The position numbers were made by a program, and so were the translations under genes. The notes under the pieces are model-generated. The model was not told the origin of the DNA. It ran no database searches and saw only the letters and a list, made by a program, of their open reading frames with translations. 64,000 nt of DNA from Strobilurus pachycystidiatus (taxonomy: Eukaryota > Basidiomycota > Agaricomycetes > Agaricales > Physalacriaceae). The stretch spans positions 868,001-932,000 of the forward strand of contig JAHLMK010000012.1 in NCBI GenBank assembly GCA_019915135.1, in the 5' to 3' direction. Shown here piece by piece: positions 1 through 12,623 of this stretch (position 1 is its first letter; every line of letters starts with the position of its first letter).

Positions 1-2021
1 AGTTGGGTCTGAAGCGTGTATTGAGACAACATTCGATGACGGCACTGTTACCACCTACCGAGACGCGAGAAGTCAAGACCGCAAATTGGCGGGTCGGGTA
101 TCTCGACAAAACCACGATGATACTGTGTAGCATCTGAGGGTGAGAATTTTCCCATTTGTCGGACATATTGGTTCAGCAACACATTGGCGCTGGCACCGTC
201 AAATATCTGATGCTGCAGAAGATATTGAACAAAGGCGCTTGTGAAACGATGTCTACAACAACGGTCAACTCAGATGCGGACAAGAAGAAGCTAGGAGCGA
301 CACTAACCTTCCACGTAGCCAGATCCAGATTCGTTGCAGTAGGATTTTCCCATGCTCGTCGAGCCAGAGCTGCGAGGGCAAAAATCTCTTGACATACATC
401 ATTTGTTTGGTCTGATTTTTAAACGAGCCTGTCATCCATATAGAAGTCCAAGGAGTTGTTTTTGCGATCTGAGAATCTAGACGAGTGTCAAGTATGACTT
501 TCGACAGCCCAGTGCCAGTGATGAGGAGCTGGAAATCGACCTTCGAGTTTGTCGACTCGCTGAGAGAATTCCAAGCAGCTGAGACCATGCGCAGAAGTGG
601 CCGTGATTTCGTCCTGCACTGGGAGAGGAATGCGTCTGGAAACTGATTCACCATAATCTGGGCTTCATCCACAACTATCGGAAGATGAAGTCGAGCTTGG
701 TCGTCAACAACGATGCCGAGGAGTGTATGGATCTCCGGGACTACCGCCTCGAAGAATTCTTCCAACGTCGCGGCATCTGTATGTAGAAAGCATTCCGTGT
801 ACTTCTGATAAACATCGACGATGCCGGTCATCTTCAAAAGACCTGGCTGGACTTGGAGATGTGTCCACAATCTCCTGAAAGCTTCATCACCAGTATCTTT
901 GCCAGCGGCCGTGATCCGTTTCAAGAACACACGGAAAACGTGAAGGCGGGCCGCTAAGACTCTATTAAAGAGAAGCTTCGCGATATTCGCATTGCCTTGC
1001 TCTAGAACAATCTTAACGTTGCCGTCGTAGGGTGTGAGGTCGGCGATGAACTCGATCTGGAAGGCGGACGTCGAAAGCTGGTTGTAGACACTGCCCAGAT
1101 CCAAGGATCCTATCTCAGGCAAGGAAGACGTAGCACAGGGACCGGCACAGGTGAAGTAGAATCCGTAGGTAGCGCATAATGCTTCGAGGCAAAGCCGTGT
1201 CTTGCCGGATCCCGAGGCATTCATGAAGAATCTGCCATGACACGTCAGAAAAGCGATGGCACCTTGCGGAGGGACGACACGAACTTATTTGGAGCACCAC
1301 GCGTAAAACTTAGGATGTTTTGAACCCTTGCCGCCGTGTCAGCCTCGTGCAGAAAGGAACCCAGGTCATGAAGAAGCAAACTCGGTGCTTTAGAGGTCAC
1401 CAACTGAGGAATCTTCAAGGCTTCGAACTGGGCAATGGTCTCTGGTGTCAACGACGTCCCTTTGTATTCGGAGTCCTTGGCTGATTCGGAGTCATTGGTT
1501 GATTTGGCGTCCTTGGCTGATTTGGAGTCCTTGGCTGGGGGCGAAACTGTTGGAATCCAGTATGGTATGTCCCTCTTCGGAGTCTTCTTCCCTTCGCTGA
1601 TGAATTCGTCTAGGGCGGAAGACAATGTCTTGTCGAGTCCGGACAACTTGACTTCGATCGCGTGAATGTCATTGTCTGTGTCCATGTCGTCGGTGTCGGA
1701 TGGTAGACCAAGGTCTTCGAGCGAGTGCCCCAGATCTTTCAGGAGGTATTTGACTGTGGTCAGATGAGTCATTACTACAGGCGCGATTGAACGAAGACGG
1801 CGCTCACTGTCATTGAAAGAGACGACGGTAGGCAGTCTCTTCATGAGTTTGACCAAGTCCATTGATCGTTCTTGACGACACCTGTCGATGAACTGCTGAC
1901 ACTTATCAACGGTTGAGAAGATGCTAGACACGCGAAGACGGCTGTGCAAAATCTGTGCTGCATGTCGCTTCTCGATATTGTACCGCACTGCGGCTTCTTG
2001 AGCTCTTGTTATATGCGACAT
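1..2021 (-). CDS. P-loop ATPase, Crinkler-RHS-like family, member A (3' part outside window)
   Basis: This is the most divergent of four related ATPase genes in the window. The first exon (2021 to about 1290) encodes an alpha-helical N-terminus and an acidic linker made of short repeats. A short intron near 1240-1285 leads to the P-loop exon, with Walker A at about 1200-1225 (ASGSGKTRL) and a Walker-B-like stretch LPIVVDEAQ at about 675-700. That exon ends in WLRGR at about 320, exactly where the last long ATPase exon ends in paralogues B, C and D. After a GT..AG intron (about 275-320) the next exon starts RHRF and runs to about position 25, where a donor is seen; the rest lies off the left edge. 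The exact splice between the first two exons is unclear, since the obvious sites do not keep frame. The architecture (N-terminal helices, NTPase, C-terminal region) resembles Crinkler-RHS effectors, but the role is inferred. Confidence 0.6.
1467..1538 (-). repeat. Four 18-bp tandem repeats in the linker of ATPase gene A
   Basis: Four imperfect 18-bp units (1467-1484, 1485-1502, 1503-1520, 1521-1538) lie in frame in gene A. They encode six-residue units of the SAKDSE type, giving a flexible charged linker just before the ATPase exon. Unit number could vary between strains. Confidence 0.8.
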
Positions 2022-2835
2022 GGGAGAAAAGAGAAGGGTGGATTGTGTGGTGGATTAGGTGTACGAAAGGATAGAAAATAGCCTTATATACGACATACAA
2101 GGAAACGATCTCGCATCGACTGTTTCGTTCACGAAAACAATAAAGCCTCGACGAAATCGGATACCTGCAACTTGCCAGCGTTTCAGTTTTGGCCCAGAGT
2201 GGGGCGCGATAGCAACAGATTGATGAGTGATGGAGAGAACAAAACGACCTTGAAAGAGAATAAGACCACAAGCGCTGAGGATCCCACGTATTGAACCGAA
2301 TGCACTCTTTGCCTTTTAGTTCCAGGGCCGAGCACCGTAACCTTGGCGCCGCATTTCCCGCAACAGAAGGGATCAGAATCACAGGACAGGTTTGAGAACA
2401 ATAAGAGGTGACCGGTGATTGAAGGGCGGCATGTTGTCCCAGAAACTCCCAGGTAGAAGGCGAGCGTGAAAGCTCAAGGATAGCGTCCTTGAAGATTGAT
2501 CAGCTACCGTGCTCTACACTACTCGGCGGATGGGATAGAAGCGAGTATGATTTGTCAAAGATTCCGCGACGATGTTGGATGAAGGTCGAGGGCAATAAAG
2601 GCCCCTGGACCTGGTATCCGGACGGGTTACTGAGTACTGAGTAGCCGAGGCCCGAGGCGCGTCCTCAGCTTAAGTAGATAGTACTCTAAGCTCCTATTCC
2701 GAGCCACAGGACAGGCAGCCGCAGAACAACAAAATAGCCGCTATATCCGGACCGGTTACCGAAACGTGAGAACCGCCTGTCATCGTTATTTGATCCTGCC
2801 ATGCGCGCCACAAATTCCACTATCCAAATCGTGCG
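2022..2835. other. Divergent intergenic region between ATPase genes A and B
   Basis: The two family members start outward from this 0.8-kb stretch, so it should hold both promoters. I see no convincing gene or repeat in it; open frames on the minus strand at 1924-2401 lack family features and splice support. Confidence 0.5.
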
Positions 2836-5705
2836 ATGATTGTGGATCCCGATTCCGTCTACCAGCGCTATGAGAAGGTCGGTAATCTCGAAGTTGCGTG
2901 CAGACTTCTCTGCGTACTACGGGATGGCTATGAGACCTCCTCGAATCAAGCGCGCTACCTGGAACTATTGAGGGAAAATCCCATGCTGCACTGGAACCTC
3001 ATGTATGCGTTCCTTTCATCATCTCTTGACCATCTACAAGGCACCAGTCAGTCATGGACCTGTATAGCTCAATGTATACGTTCATGCTGACAGAATACAT
3101 CATAGGTTTGGTGTCAGACGCTCCCGTTCGCCAGCATTGGTCAAAGAATTATATCTATCGGAAACTGTACAACTTCTGTCAGAAATCCGGCAGGAGTTTC
3201 AATCCTCTTTCTCGTCTTCCGAAGTTGCCAGCACATGGGCGGGAACGTGGGACGGTCTTCCCGAACCTCAAGCTCTTGCCAGCCACGTTCGTAACTTGGG
3301 CATCCCCCAAGTCATCAATACGTCCGCAAAATCAGTACCCACGGTTATGCTTGCTCGCTTGGGGACTTTCAGCACCGATCCCGAACTGTTGAAGCGCATC
3401 GACGGCATTTTTCGCAGGCGAGAAAACACGTCGGTCTCTGTTTATTATCTGTTTTCGATATCACCCAGCCAAGATACAGGTTCCTCGTCAACATATCTGG
3501 TGCTGGAAAGACGAGGCTTCTTTACGAAGGCCTCTCCCTGAATTGGGGGCTGTTCTTCACATGTGCACCAGACTGGACAGCCTTGGGTTCCGGAGAAGTC
3601 TATGGGTTAATCACAGAGTACACGGATTCATTTCATAGTCCCCGCTACGAGGATGGCAACACTTACGCTCAGCCTGAAGAGGCATACGTTCGCACGAGGG
3701 TACACCGTGCGGCCAGTAACATTCTCCTTGCACGACTTCTGATCTTCAAGCTTATAATGGAGCTTTGTACCTCGGACGGGGTAGATCGACGGTCCAGCTG
3801 GCTCTGTTTCCAACTGCAGGAGAATCTTGTTCATCCTGATATGTCATCCTCGATATCTGGGGTGTACGAACTCGTCCAATGGTGGCACGTCGACACGTGG
3901 TTCATCGACGATGCCATTCGAGACACATTACGGGAGATCTATGAAATATGGCCCGCGTTCTCGACAGAGCCACTCTATATCGTCCTTGACGAAGCAAATT
4001 ACAGGAACTCGCCCCTCTCAAACATCCGGGATAACGACGCAGATTCCTCGGGACATCCGATGTTCAAGGAAATCCTTCGCGTATGGTATAGACAAACAAA
4101 GGAATTCAATGTTCGCTTCGTTGTGGCGGGGACAGAGATCGATGAGGGGTTCTTTCCTTCGACGGAACCAGAGTGGACTGACTTTCATTGGAGCTCTGAC
4201 ACTGGTACATTCCTCGGAGATCCGCTACGGCAAAGAGCATATATCTCTCAATTCTTACCTCCTACTCATCTCGGCAAGTCGTACTGGGAAGACATTGCTA
4301 GGCGCGCGTCAGTCTGGCTTCCAGGAAGGTGATCCTCAGTCAGATCTCGCAGTAATTCACGCTGACATTTGAATTATAGACATCGTTGGTCTGCCGTATT
4401 CGTGACTGAGCTCTTTCGCAACAAGTTCCAAGGTGCTAACTTATGCCTTGAAAAACTTGTGCATCACCTCACAGGGTTCACACCTCATGACCGCACCTCT
4501 GAACCTGAACTCGGCGTCGAAATCGCAAAGATGCCACTCAAGGACACTTTTTTCAATAAGTCCATTCAAGGTTCGTTCCTCGCTCGAGGGCTCAGCACCC
4601 GCTCTCATCACCTCACAACCAGCGTCTTCTCTTGTAATGGCCACGGTACACGACAGCATCATCGGATTTCTTGTCTGTCCAAGCGCCCCGCTTACCTTCG
4701 CGCATACCCGGCCCGAAGTTGTAAGTAAAGGGATTGGACGCTTCTCAGATGCTACAATGGGATCCGTCACCGTTGATGATCCTATTCCTCTCCTTTCTAC
4801 TGCGTCTTGGTTCATGCAACAGGACCTCTCTTTGTCTGATCCACGAAACTACCTTCTGAGCCGTTACCAACCCTATAGAGATGCTTCTGCTATCACGAGA
4901 TTCATCGCTCTGCGCCTTGTCCATGCCTTCCGGAATAAAACTCCCCTCGCGAACGTTTTTACCTTTCCGGGCGCTATTCCTTCTTGGGCGCGTCAGAACT
5001 CGTGGCTGACGGAGCTGCACAGGACAGACAGCGGCAAACTTCTCCGCAAAGGCTGTCGCTACGTGCCTGGTAGCTGCAAACAATATGTATCTGTGGCACA
5101 GGACGCGAAATCCTGGACCGACACTCGATACGGTACAGTATTCTGCATATGCGCTGGCCCATCGAGGGCGTTCCCGACCTTACTGTTCTCCTTGAAGTTG
5201 GCTGATGGGTCCTCGATTTGGATTGCTCTCCAAGTGGTCTTATGTCACTCTACTCTTCCCGTATCCACGCTTCGAGCCGCTCTGAGAAGTCTCAGTCTTG
5301 AACGGTTGGCTGAGGAGGTATGTCGAAGCTCCTTGAATTCGGCCAGGATTCTTATGCAGTGTCCTACAGCGGTTTTGCGAGTCGTACTTTGACCCACTTT
5401 CCTATGTTGAGGTATGTCGGGCAAGCCACAATCTACTGCGGGCTACTCACCATCTCCAGATGAAAGAGCAACTCGATTTCCTCCGCCAGCTACCCGGCCG
5501 ACGCTTGGACGTTGGGAAATACTCTTTGCTACGCGTCGTGGCTCCAGTTCACATCGATATGAGTGAGCTCGAGTTGGATGCTGGGCAGTTTCCGGGCGAG
5601 GTATTCGCCCTGCTCAATGTCAAAGAACTCGGATCGAACGTTTCACCGAAGGATATCCGCGATGACCTTGCTGCAAACTTGACTGGGATACCTGTAATTC
5701 GATAG
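2836..5705 (+). CDS. P-loop ATPase, Crinkler-RHS-like family, member B (one apparent frameshift)
   Basis: The exon plan matches intact paralogue C. Exon 1 from the ATG at 2836 (MIVDPDSVYQ) ends at about 3049 in GT; exon 2 begins at about 3109. The ATPase exon starts near 3491 with FLVNISGAGKTRLL (Walker A), carries PLYIVLDEAN (Walker B, about 3970-3998) and the conserved AGTEIDE (about 4124), and ends in WLPGR at about 4331. A short exon follows (RHRWSAV, 4379 to about 4570), then the C-terminal exon (LVCPSAP ... LKLADGSSIW, about 4624-5314), a small exon, and the terminal exon 5460-5705 (LPGRRLDVGKYSLLRVVAPV). Near 3145-3149 one base appears missing: the paralogue-like frame switches from HWSK to ELYLSETVQLL with no intron. 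So B is either a young pseudogene or carries a sequencing error; all other exons are open. Family role, probably ATP-dependent remodelling coupled to a C-terminal effector region, is inferred. Confidence 0.7.
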
Positions 5706-6369
5706 CTACAGGGTTAAGCTTGTTATATAACGATCATTGACGTTTAATTCTGTAAGGATCACGGTCAACTTACACGCTAATAGTCCCTTGACACTGACAG
5801 AGCTAGAGTTATGCGCTGATTACAACACGGATATGCCCATTGAGTAGCATGCGCTGTTTGTTCTCCGACGTGCATGGCGGCTAAACCTTGACACCACGCA
5901 AACATCAGAACTTGGTTTCGGCCTCGCGCAAATGTGCGAATGTACAGATACAGTAGAGACAGACAAGCACTGCCTACTTAGTTGACCCTGGAAGAAGGCC
6001 ACGCCCACGGAATAGATCGAAAACCTTTCAACTGGAAGCATGCAACACGGTGTGGTCCAATCACAGCAGAGCGATGCGCAAAGATTCTCAAGATACTGTT
6101 GAATGCTGATAAGCACATCAGAGCTCGAACGAGTGTGATGAGGTGTCAAGCTACATGCAAGGGGCAGAATGGAAATTTCCTCTTTCGTTCACTGCCATAA
6201 CCATTCAAAGAATATCATTGCGAATCCCAAGGAAATTCATGTAAGTAGGTTGAAGTTCGACTGAGGCATGACATGATGCCGCCACTCGGCAGCTCCTGTG
6301 GAGTTTTTCGAGCAATAAATGTCGCGTCACAGCAAAGTCACTCGCAGAATACTTATAGCCACGTCCATC
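5706..6369. other. Intergenic, nothing recognised
   Basis: Region between ATPase gene B and the next plus-strand gene. It contains only short unsupported open frames; the last 60 bp before 6370 are presumably the promoter/5' UTR of the next gene. Confidence 0.5.
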
Positions 6370-7670
6370 ATGCCCCCAAAACGCAAATCCGACACCGGCA
6401 GTGAAAGCACGGCCAAGAAAGCAAAGATGTCTACGCCCCGCCTGAAAAAGTCCAAGCGAGAGGAATGGCAGGTTCGTAGACCCTCAGCACCCTTACCCCC
6501 GACGACGACGCGTCTAACGTCTTTTTAGAACCCGAAATGGTCCTCTGACAAGCCAGAGGGAGAGTGGGCGCGTAAATGCGTCGAGCGGTGGTGGTGAGCG
6601 TCTTTTCCAAGCCCCCGACGCGCGCTGACACGTCCATGGCAGTCTGCTGCCGCCCTACAACACGGGCATCAGCGAAAAAAACTGGCAGGCGTACTACGAG
6701 GAACGCGCTGCGCTCGACGAGATCAACACGCCCGACTCTGCCGCGTCCAAGCCGATTGTCTCTGAAGAGCTCGGTCAAGACACTTGGAATTTGCTGCGCA
6801 AGGCGAGCATGAACGTCGCCAAGGTCATCTACGGTAGCGTCGCCGATGAAGAAGAGCGCAAACAGATTGCACGCGTCATACGGGGCTCTTTGTACTACAC
6901 GGATCTCTGGGGCAATGATGAGGAAGGGTACGCTTGGAACATTCTATCGCGCAACTAGCACGACTCATTCTGTTTTGTAGAGGTGGCGATAACCCGCGTA
7001 CTGTCAACGCCAAGACGCGCCTGTACTCTCCCTATGGTCTCGGCACGTCCATTGATTTCGTCTACGACTACCACTTCCGTGAGCGCATGACGATGGCCGG
7101 CGAGAAGTTTTCTACTCTGCTCGCGCATACTCGGATGACATGCGACTGCAACCCAAAGGAGCCACGCTTCTCTGGTGCTATCACCAAAGACCGAAACGGC
7201 CGCCAGAAACCCGAGGAGGGCTCTGTCAAGGTCATCAACATGGTAAGCTGTGACTCTCTTCTTTGTGGTCTTGTTTTCTACAAGACCTTCTTATTCAGAA
7301 CGGCGCCAAGATCTCTGGCACGACGGCTGCGAATCTGTCAGACTTCGAAGAGGCGCTCTTCGGTCAGACGGGTTGGTTGTCCCCGTTGAAGACGTTCCAA
7401 CTTGTTGCCTATGCAGGAACTGTCGGGCACTACCACGAGGCATACGCGAAGCAGCTGCTGGCGAAGGGTGGTCTCGACAAGTTCAAGTTATTCCAGGACG
7501 AGACTGATGGCAAGGAGCTCTGGGACGCGGAGAGCCCTCTTTACATCGAAGCGGAGAAGGCGGCGGATTCCGAGGAGGTGGACAGTGTTCCTCAGCGCCT
7601 GTTGCTTCTAGCCAAGCAGGAGGGTGACGGTGAGAACGAGCCCGAGGCTGACTCGGAGGAAGAAGAGTGA
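6370..7670 (+). CDS. Conserved-looking protein of unknown function, lysine-rich N-terminus and acidic tail
   Basis: Five exons join cleanly in one frame. Exon 1 starts at ATG 6370 (MPPKRKSDTG, a basic segment that could be a nuclear localisation signal) and ends EEWQ at about 6471; later exons start at about 6529 (NPKWSSDK), 6642 (LLPPYNTGI), 6981 (GGDNPRTV) and 7299 (NGAKISGTT), each separated by 47-60 nt GT..AG introns. The body is hydrophilic with no signal peptide or membrane segment and ends in an acidic tail EADSEEEE. Recognisable stretches such as SLYYTDLWGNDEE and YSPYGLGTSIDFVYDYHF suggest a folded, conserved core, but I do not recognise the family. Position-specific conservation in other Agaricomycetes would be needed to name it. 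The basic start and acidic end are compatible with a nuclear or chromatin-associated protein, which is only inference. Confidence 0.8.
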
Positions 7671-7931
7671 ACGTGATTGACCAAACCAACCTACAACTAC
7701 CTACAACAATCTTGTATGCTCCATATGCTACCATCTGCTAATTCTCCTTCGTCATTTTTGAGTCAAGCTCAATGAAGTCGCGAGCCCTCATAGTCAAGGC
7801 GTTGGTTGGCGCGCGTTACAGCGTGGGCAATCTACAAACAAAGTCGACATACATTGAATTGGTATGATAACCATATACACAGAGAGCCTTCGGAGATGCA
7901 CCAGGCTTGACTACCATCAGTAATGACCTTT

Positions 7932-9433
7932 TTACACGTTGTGATCCTACAGTATGGTTATTAGGTGACGATGAAGGCTGTCTGAAAGACTCACATTCAT
8001 TCCTTTCAGCTCGATGGAATTCTCAATGCCATGGTCCGAGAACACCTCCCTCTCGATGGTGATGACAGGAGATTGAGCATTACTTGCAGTACCGCCACCG
8101 CGGCTATCTAAGTCGTGGACAAAGTAGCTCGGGATCGAGCTCAGATGGACTGTATCAGACGGATCGTCAGTCGTGCGCCCGCCCACGATCCGGAATCGGG
8201 AATTCAGCACAACGAGGATGGTATTCGAGTAGACATTTGACAAGAGCAGAGCGGGGGTGCCATAATACGCATGGCCTGGAAATGCGAAGAACAGAATGAG
8301 AGTGCAGAAGGCGATCACAGCTGGATCACACGTTCAAGCTAGATAGGAAAATCTTGTTTGAGCGAGCGTACCAGTCGCAGTCCCGGTTTCGATAATCAAG
8401 CGAAGGACCTTAGATACCAAGACTTGCGTATGGCCGAAGCCAGTGTCGATTTTCAGAAGCTGGTGCCTTGGTCAGCAGTGCCAAACGGAGAGTATGTCAA
8501 GAAGTACGGACAATGTATGTCATATAAACGGCAATAGTAATGTCACTAAGAGCAGAACCACCGCACCAAACCTGCAAAAGTCGTGTTGAGAATTGATAGA
8601 TGACCAAAATGACCAAGTGACATACGCCAACGGCGACGGAAGTTCTATGGTTGTTCAGGAGCGTCGCGTTTCCATCTACATACACTGCCTGAGTCGGAGC
8701 ACCTCATTGATACCAAAGAATCACAGACCTTTGAGACTGGAGGCGCCAGTGATGAAGGCACTTGTAGTGCTAGCCAAAGAAACCTAAGTAGACAAGTTGA
8801 GCTCAAACAAAGGCGGAATAAGAAGGTATAAATACCACAAGTATGAATAACGGGATTCTCCAAGACTTTGAGAGTAGCCAAATGCGATAAGCGTAGAATG
8901 TTTGCCCAATCAGGGAGACTAAGGACACGGTCACTGTCTGTTGAGGAACATGGGGATGTTTATCTCACTCAGACCGCTCATGATTGGCACAGTCAGCCAG
9001 GCCAGGTGTGCGTCCGTCAGAGCCTCCACATCTCCAAAGCCGTAGCCAAACCTTTCGAAGGCATCATATGTGAACAATATTGTCTGAACAACCTCAAGAG
9101 TGTAGACGCCGTAGACAAGACACTTGATGAACGACTTGTCTCTCGGAAACGCTTCATAGTAGAGATCTATCCACTGATCAGCCAAGATTGCGGCGGGGCA
9201 AAACAAGCGTACAGCATTGAACAGTGAGTGTTCCGAAAAGGGCCCAGTGCAAGAGGGCTGCCAATAGCTTGGCGGGTTCAATACCTGGAATGACGCGACT
9301 TTAGTATGGCTACGTACCAGAGGTCCGGACCTAGACAAGAGTAAATCAACGATGGTCACCACAGTGAATGGTTCGTGAGGGCTTACAGCTCGGCAATGTT
9401 GAAGCCAGGAGGAAGCGCGCTGACGGGTATCAT
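7932..9433 (-). CDS. DUF6534-type seven-helix membrane protein, copy 1
   Basis: First exon from ATG 9433 reads MIPVSALPPGFNIAEL and continues through a tiny exon (SGP) as in the family. Main exons hold LFCPAAILADQWIDLYYEAFP (about 9230-9155), a stretch with CLVYGVYTLEVVQTILFTYDAF and WLTVPIMSGLSE (to about 8960), and the C-terminal DUF6534 signature LLLSNVYSNTILVVLNSRF (about 8200-8260). The final exon after the intron at about 7947-8000 ends DHNV-stop at 7932, as in copies 2 and 3. These are fungal integral membrane proteins with about seven helices and unknown function, common in Agaricomycetes and expanded by duplication. The copy shares promoter, exon 1 and final exon with the copies at 15.1 and 37.8 kb. 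Internal introns are many and short, so exact exon borders in the middle were not all resolved. Confidence 0.75.
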
Positions 9434-9477
9434 GAAGTCACAGGCGGCTTGCAGTGGCCATACAATAAGAAAGGGCC

Positions 9478-9489
9478 GGTATATATACC
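9478..9489 (-). promoter_or_regulatory. Palindromic TATA box of DUF6534 copy 1
   Basis: GGTATATATACC, a perfect 12-bp palindrome, lies about 45 bp upstream of the ATG of copy 1. The same element at a similar spacing precedes copy 3 and the partial copy at 14.84 kb, and a one-base variant precedes copy 2, so it is probably the core promoter. Confidence 0.7.
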
Positions 9490-10806
9490 ATCGAGGCAAA
9501 TCTTTGATTGGCACTGAGCGCGTACTGAGCGCTGTGGGCAGGAGTAACATCGGCCATGTCGGCCATGAAGTTTTAGAGGTGATCACCATATGACGCCTAC
9601 GATCCGTACCCACTAGCCCACGACTTAGACTCGCGCCAGTGCGAAAAACGCTGACTTGACGCAATCAAGGTCGCACATTGCACTTCACCAAGGCGGGTTC
9701 GGTTTACGAAGAACGGCGGGATCCACGAAGAGAGTCGAGACTCAGATGGGATTTGGGTGGGATGCATATGGTGAATCATCAAAAAGTGGATCAGATGCGT
9801 ACGGACGAACGATTGACTCTGAGGCCTACTAGTACTCCGATGTGCTTGGTCGAGGACATTGGACAGCAGAGACATTCGCCACCCGCCTCGAATATAGTCT
9901 CGACGGTCACCCGTGCCACGAGCTCCCTCCTCCTCCAGATCTCCTCCCCACCACCGCGCTTCCAACGGCAAACATCCTCACATCCCACCTTGTGGGAGCC
10001 CAGAATGCCCTCAGAGGACTCGCGCGTCCTTGCCTCTTCGCCCAGTCGAGGCTCCATGATCTTACATCACCTCCCTATCGACGGTCCATTAATGCCTCCG
10101 CCAAACATGAACCGCCTAGCCATGATGTCCACCAGCTCGCGCGACTCTTACCATCTCGTACTCGTCTCCAGGGCCCAGTCGTGACGAACAAGATGACTCT
10201 ACCGCGTGGATGGTGGGATCAGTACGACGACGAGAATACGGGCATGGGTGTAACTCTTGATTGTCAAGCGTGTATCTCGCCCTCAGGTCCCTGCAAGATG
10301 AACGCTCTTGTACTGTGATGGGCCTCGGGAACTCATCCTCTTGATCTCCCTAGTCAGCTCGAGATGGTCTACCTGATATTCATCTAGAGAAAGGTGGCAA
10401 ATATAATTTGACGCTGAACAACACGTCCGCCATTAGCATCGCAGCTGCAGATCAATTTTTTTGTCCGAGATGTACAACATGCACGCCCACAATACGATGA
10501 AATGGCTTGTCCTCGGTGACTGCAAAATTACCGTCCTTCATCAAGAAATTTGCGGCCAATTGGGTGAATGACGCGGACAGGTAGGGGTGTACATGGAGTG
10601 ATGTGTTGAATTTGGAATCGACACAGCGAACACTGGTTGACCGCGAAATGTAGGTAGCAAGAGAAGAGGAAGAGGAAGAGTCCAAAGGTTCCATTAGTGA
10701 GGCGAAGGTATATTTGCAGTCAACAAAGGAGCAGGATTATTTCAGTCTGGTAGTGCAGTATGAGGTACTTGCACACGCGTGTCCATGAGACGCCCTCCGT
10801 AATTGA
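9490..10806. other. Shared DUF6534 upstream segment plus unassigned sequence
   Basis: From 9490 to about 9960 the reverse complement closely matches the upstream region of DUF6534 copy 2 (about 14.2-14.8 kb), so this is part of the duplicated unit. The rest to 10806 holds open frames (plus 9842-10318; minus 10452-10694, beginning MEPLDSSSSS) that I could not connect to any family or splice model. The 10452-10694 frame lies downstream of the V-ATPase gene and might be a small gene, but the evidence is weak. Confidence 0.45.
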
Positions 10807-11706
10807 TCAGCACTAAACAGATGTAAGTCTCAACCGATCAGAAGCCTCAAAATACACGTACTGTCATGACCTGCGCGTTGGTGTTCATGATAAGCGCGAC
10901 GATGAGACCTGTGGAACGTCAGAAGAACGGAGCATGAACAAAGGCATGATGACGTACCGTAGAGACCCAAGACTTCAGCGAAAATGAGGATCAAAATCTG
11001 GAAAGTGGTCAGAACGCCGAGGTGGAGGAGGTGGATGTAGAGCGCACCATGCCGACGAAAAGCCTGGGCTGTTGGGCAGTTCCGCGGACACCAGCGTCAC
11101 CAACGATACCGATGGCGAAACCAGCCGCCAGACCTGCGAGACCGACGGCAAGACCAGCACCGAGCTGCACGAAACCTTTCGCAAGGGGCATCTCGACCTC
11201 AACTGCGAAATTAATTGAGTAAGGAAGACAGCCAATGCACCAGTAAACGTACGGCCGTTGGCAATCAAGACGGAGACGACGAGACCGTAGATCTGTGGTG
11301 CACTTGTGAGTTTTCCAACGCATGTATGAAGGGGGTTGGGCGACGCACAGCAATAATACCAGCCATGATGACGGGAACGACACACTTCATCATGAGGTCG
11401 GGGCGGAGGACGGACATGGCGGAAATGCCAACACCAGACTTGGCGGTACCGTAACTGCGGAGTCGTCAATGTTGCGCGGGCTGCCGGAGGCTGTATATAC
11501 GAACCTTGCACCTATGCCTGTGCGCCGACTGTCATCAGCCCACTACGCTTCGCTCGGCCATGAGAAGACTTACAGGTGAATACAATGGCGCTGGTGCATC
11601 CCTGTGGAGAGCGTCGTCAGTAAAGGGGGTTAGCCGCGTCGACAAAGGTGTTGCTGCGTACCATCGCGCTGAAGAAGGGAGCGTAGACTGGGCAGAGGTC
11701 AGACAT
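10807..11706 (-). CDS. VMA3: V-type proton ATPase 16-kDa proteolipid subunit c
   Basis: The gene is split into many tiny exons. It starts [15 protein letters not shown] at ATG 11706, then [13 protein letters not shown], and [24 protein letters not shown] with [11 protein letters not shown] (about 11455-11350). Next come [12 protein letters not shown] and [40 protein letters not shown] (about 11190-11045). The helix-4 exon [12 protein letters not shown] at about 10995-10960 contains the proton-carrying glutamate; then [14 protein letters not shown], and a last two-codon exon (Cys-stop) at 10807-10812. The four-helix proteolipid forms the rotor ring of the V0 sector and moves protons into vacuole and Golgi lumen. 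Length and motifs match fungal subunit c (Vma3), and the GxGxAxG glycine pattern of helices 1 and 3 is present. Introns of about 45-60 nt interrupt it at least seven times, so the largest open frames cover only part of the gene. Confidence 0.92.
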
Positions 11707-12623
11707 TTTGCGGCAAGTTGATTCTGAGAGTCGATGAGGCGGGTGGGACGACGGCGGCGGCAAGGTCAAAGTGGTACGGTTGATGGCGAGGACGTCGGCA
11801 TCGGCGCTGGTGGACTTTGCGGCATTCGACGGGCGGACCTTCAACTGAGTTTCAAATATTGAACTGATGTCATCAAGGGGCGTCCAAAATCTTAATCGAA
11901 TAAACCAACTAGTACAGAGCCCCCGAACACTTGACCCACCCACCACCCCCAAATGGGGCTCAAAATCACCGCATATGGTAACCACCGATTCCACCAAGAC
12001 CTTCCATGAAGTCGAGAGGTTTTGGGATTTTGTCCTTCAATGATGCGCCTTGCATTTTCCGTGAAAAAAATTGCTGAGAGACTTCCTCATATTCAGTCCC
12101 AGAAACATTTGAGCAAAAAGTTGAGGACATTCGGGATGCCCAGCTCCAAGTTGCACTTTTTGAGCTCGTCGAGACCCCGACAACTTGCCTTACCCCGGTC
12201 TATATAGTTGGTTTGCTCGATTAAAGTTGTGGTTGCCCCTTGGATGTCATGATCATGGATGCTTGCCTCGACTTCAACAAGTTTGACGTTGGCTTCATTT
12301 CGAGGTTCCTACCACTTTCCGTGGACTTTCGCGCACGACTAGATTCATTGAGACACGTTTCTGCGATGCATCGCGACGATTCAGAGATGGATAATCAAAA
12401 TGACGCGATGAACCATTCCTTTTAGGCCAGAAACTACTCGACTCGCGCCGGTCTCCTCGAGCGCATTGTCGTTTCAAACCCGGTATTTCATCTATCTCTG
12501 TATCATCTTGATTCTCCTACTCAACCTTCTACAGAACAATAAACCGGAGGACAGAATACAAATTCTTTCAGCCCTATCTCCCTTCGTGTTGCTGTCATTT
12601 TCTACACGGAACTCAACGCGAAG
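11707..12623. other. Intergenic, nothing recognised
   Basis: Upstream region of the V-ATPase c gene (right to left) and of the ZZ zinc-finger gene (left to right). Only short frames without splice support are seen; the N-terminus of the ZZ gene could begin within the last few hundred bases. Confidence 0.4.

Noticed and set aside
9678..10318. Plus-strand frames of 158-168 codons
   Set aside because: The left part lies in the duplicated DUF6534 flank and differs by indels from its homologue at 14.2-14.8 kb, which argues against coding.
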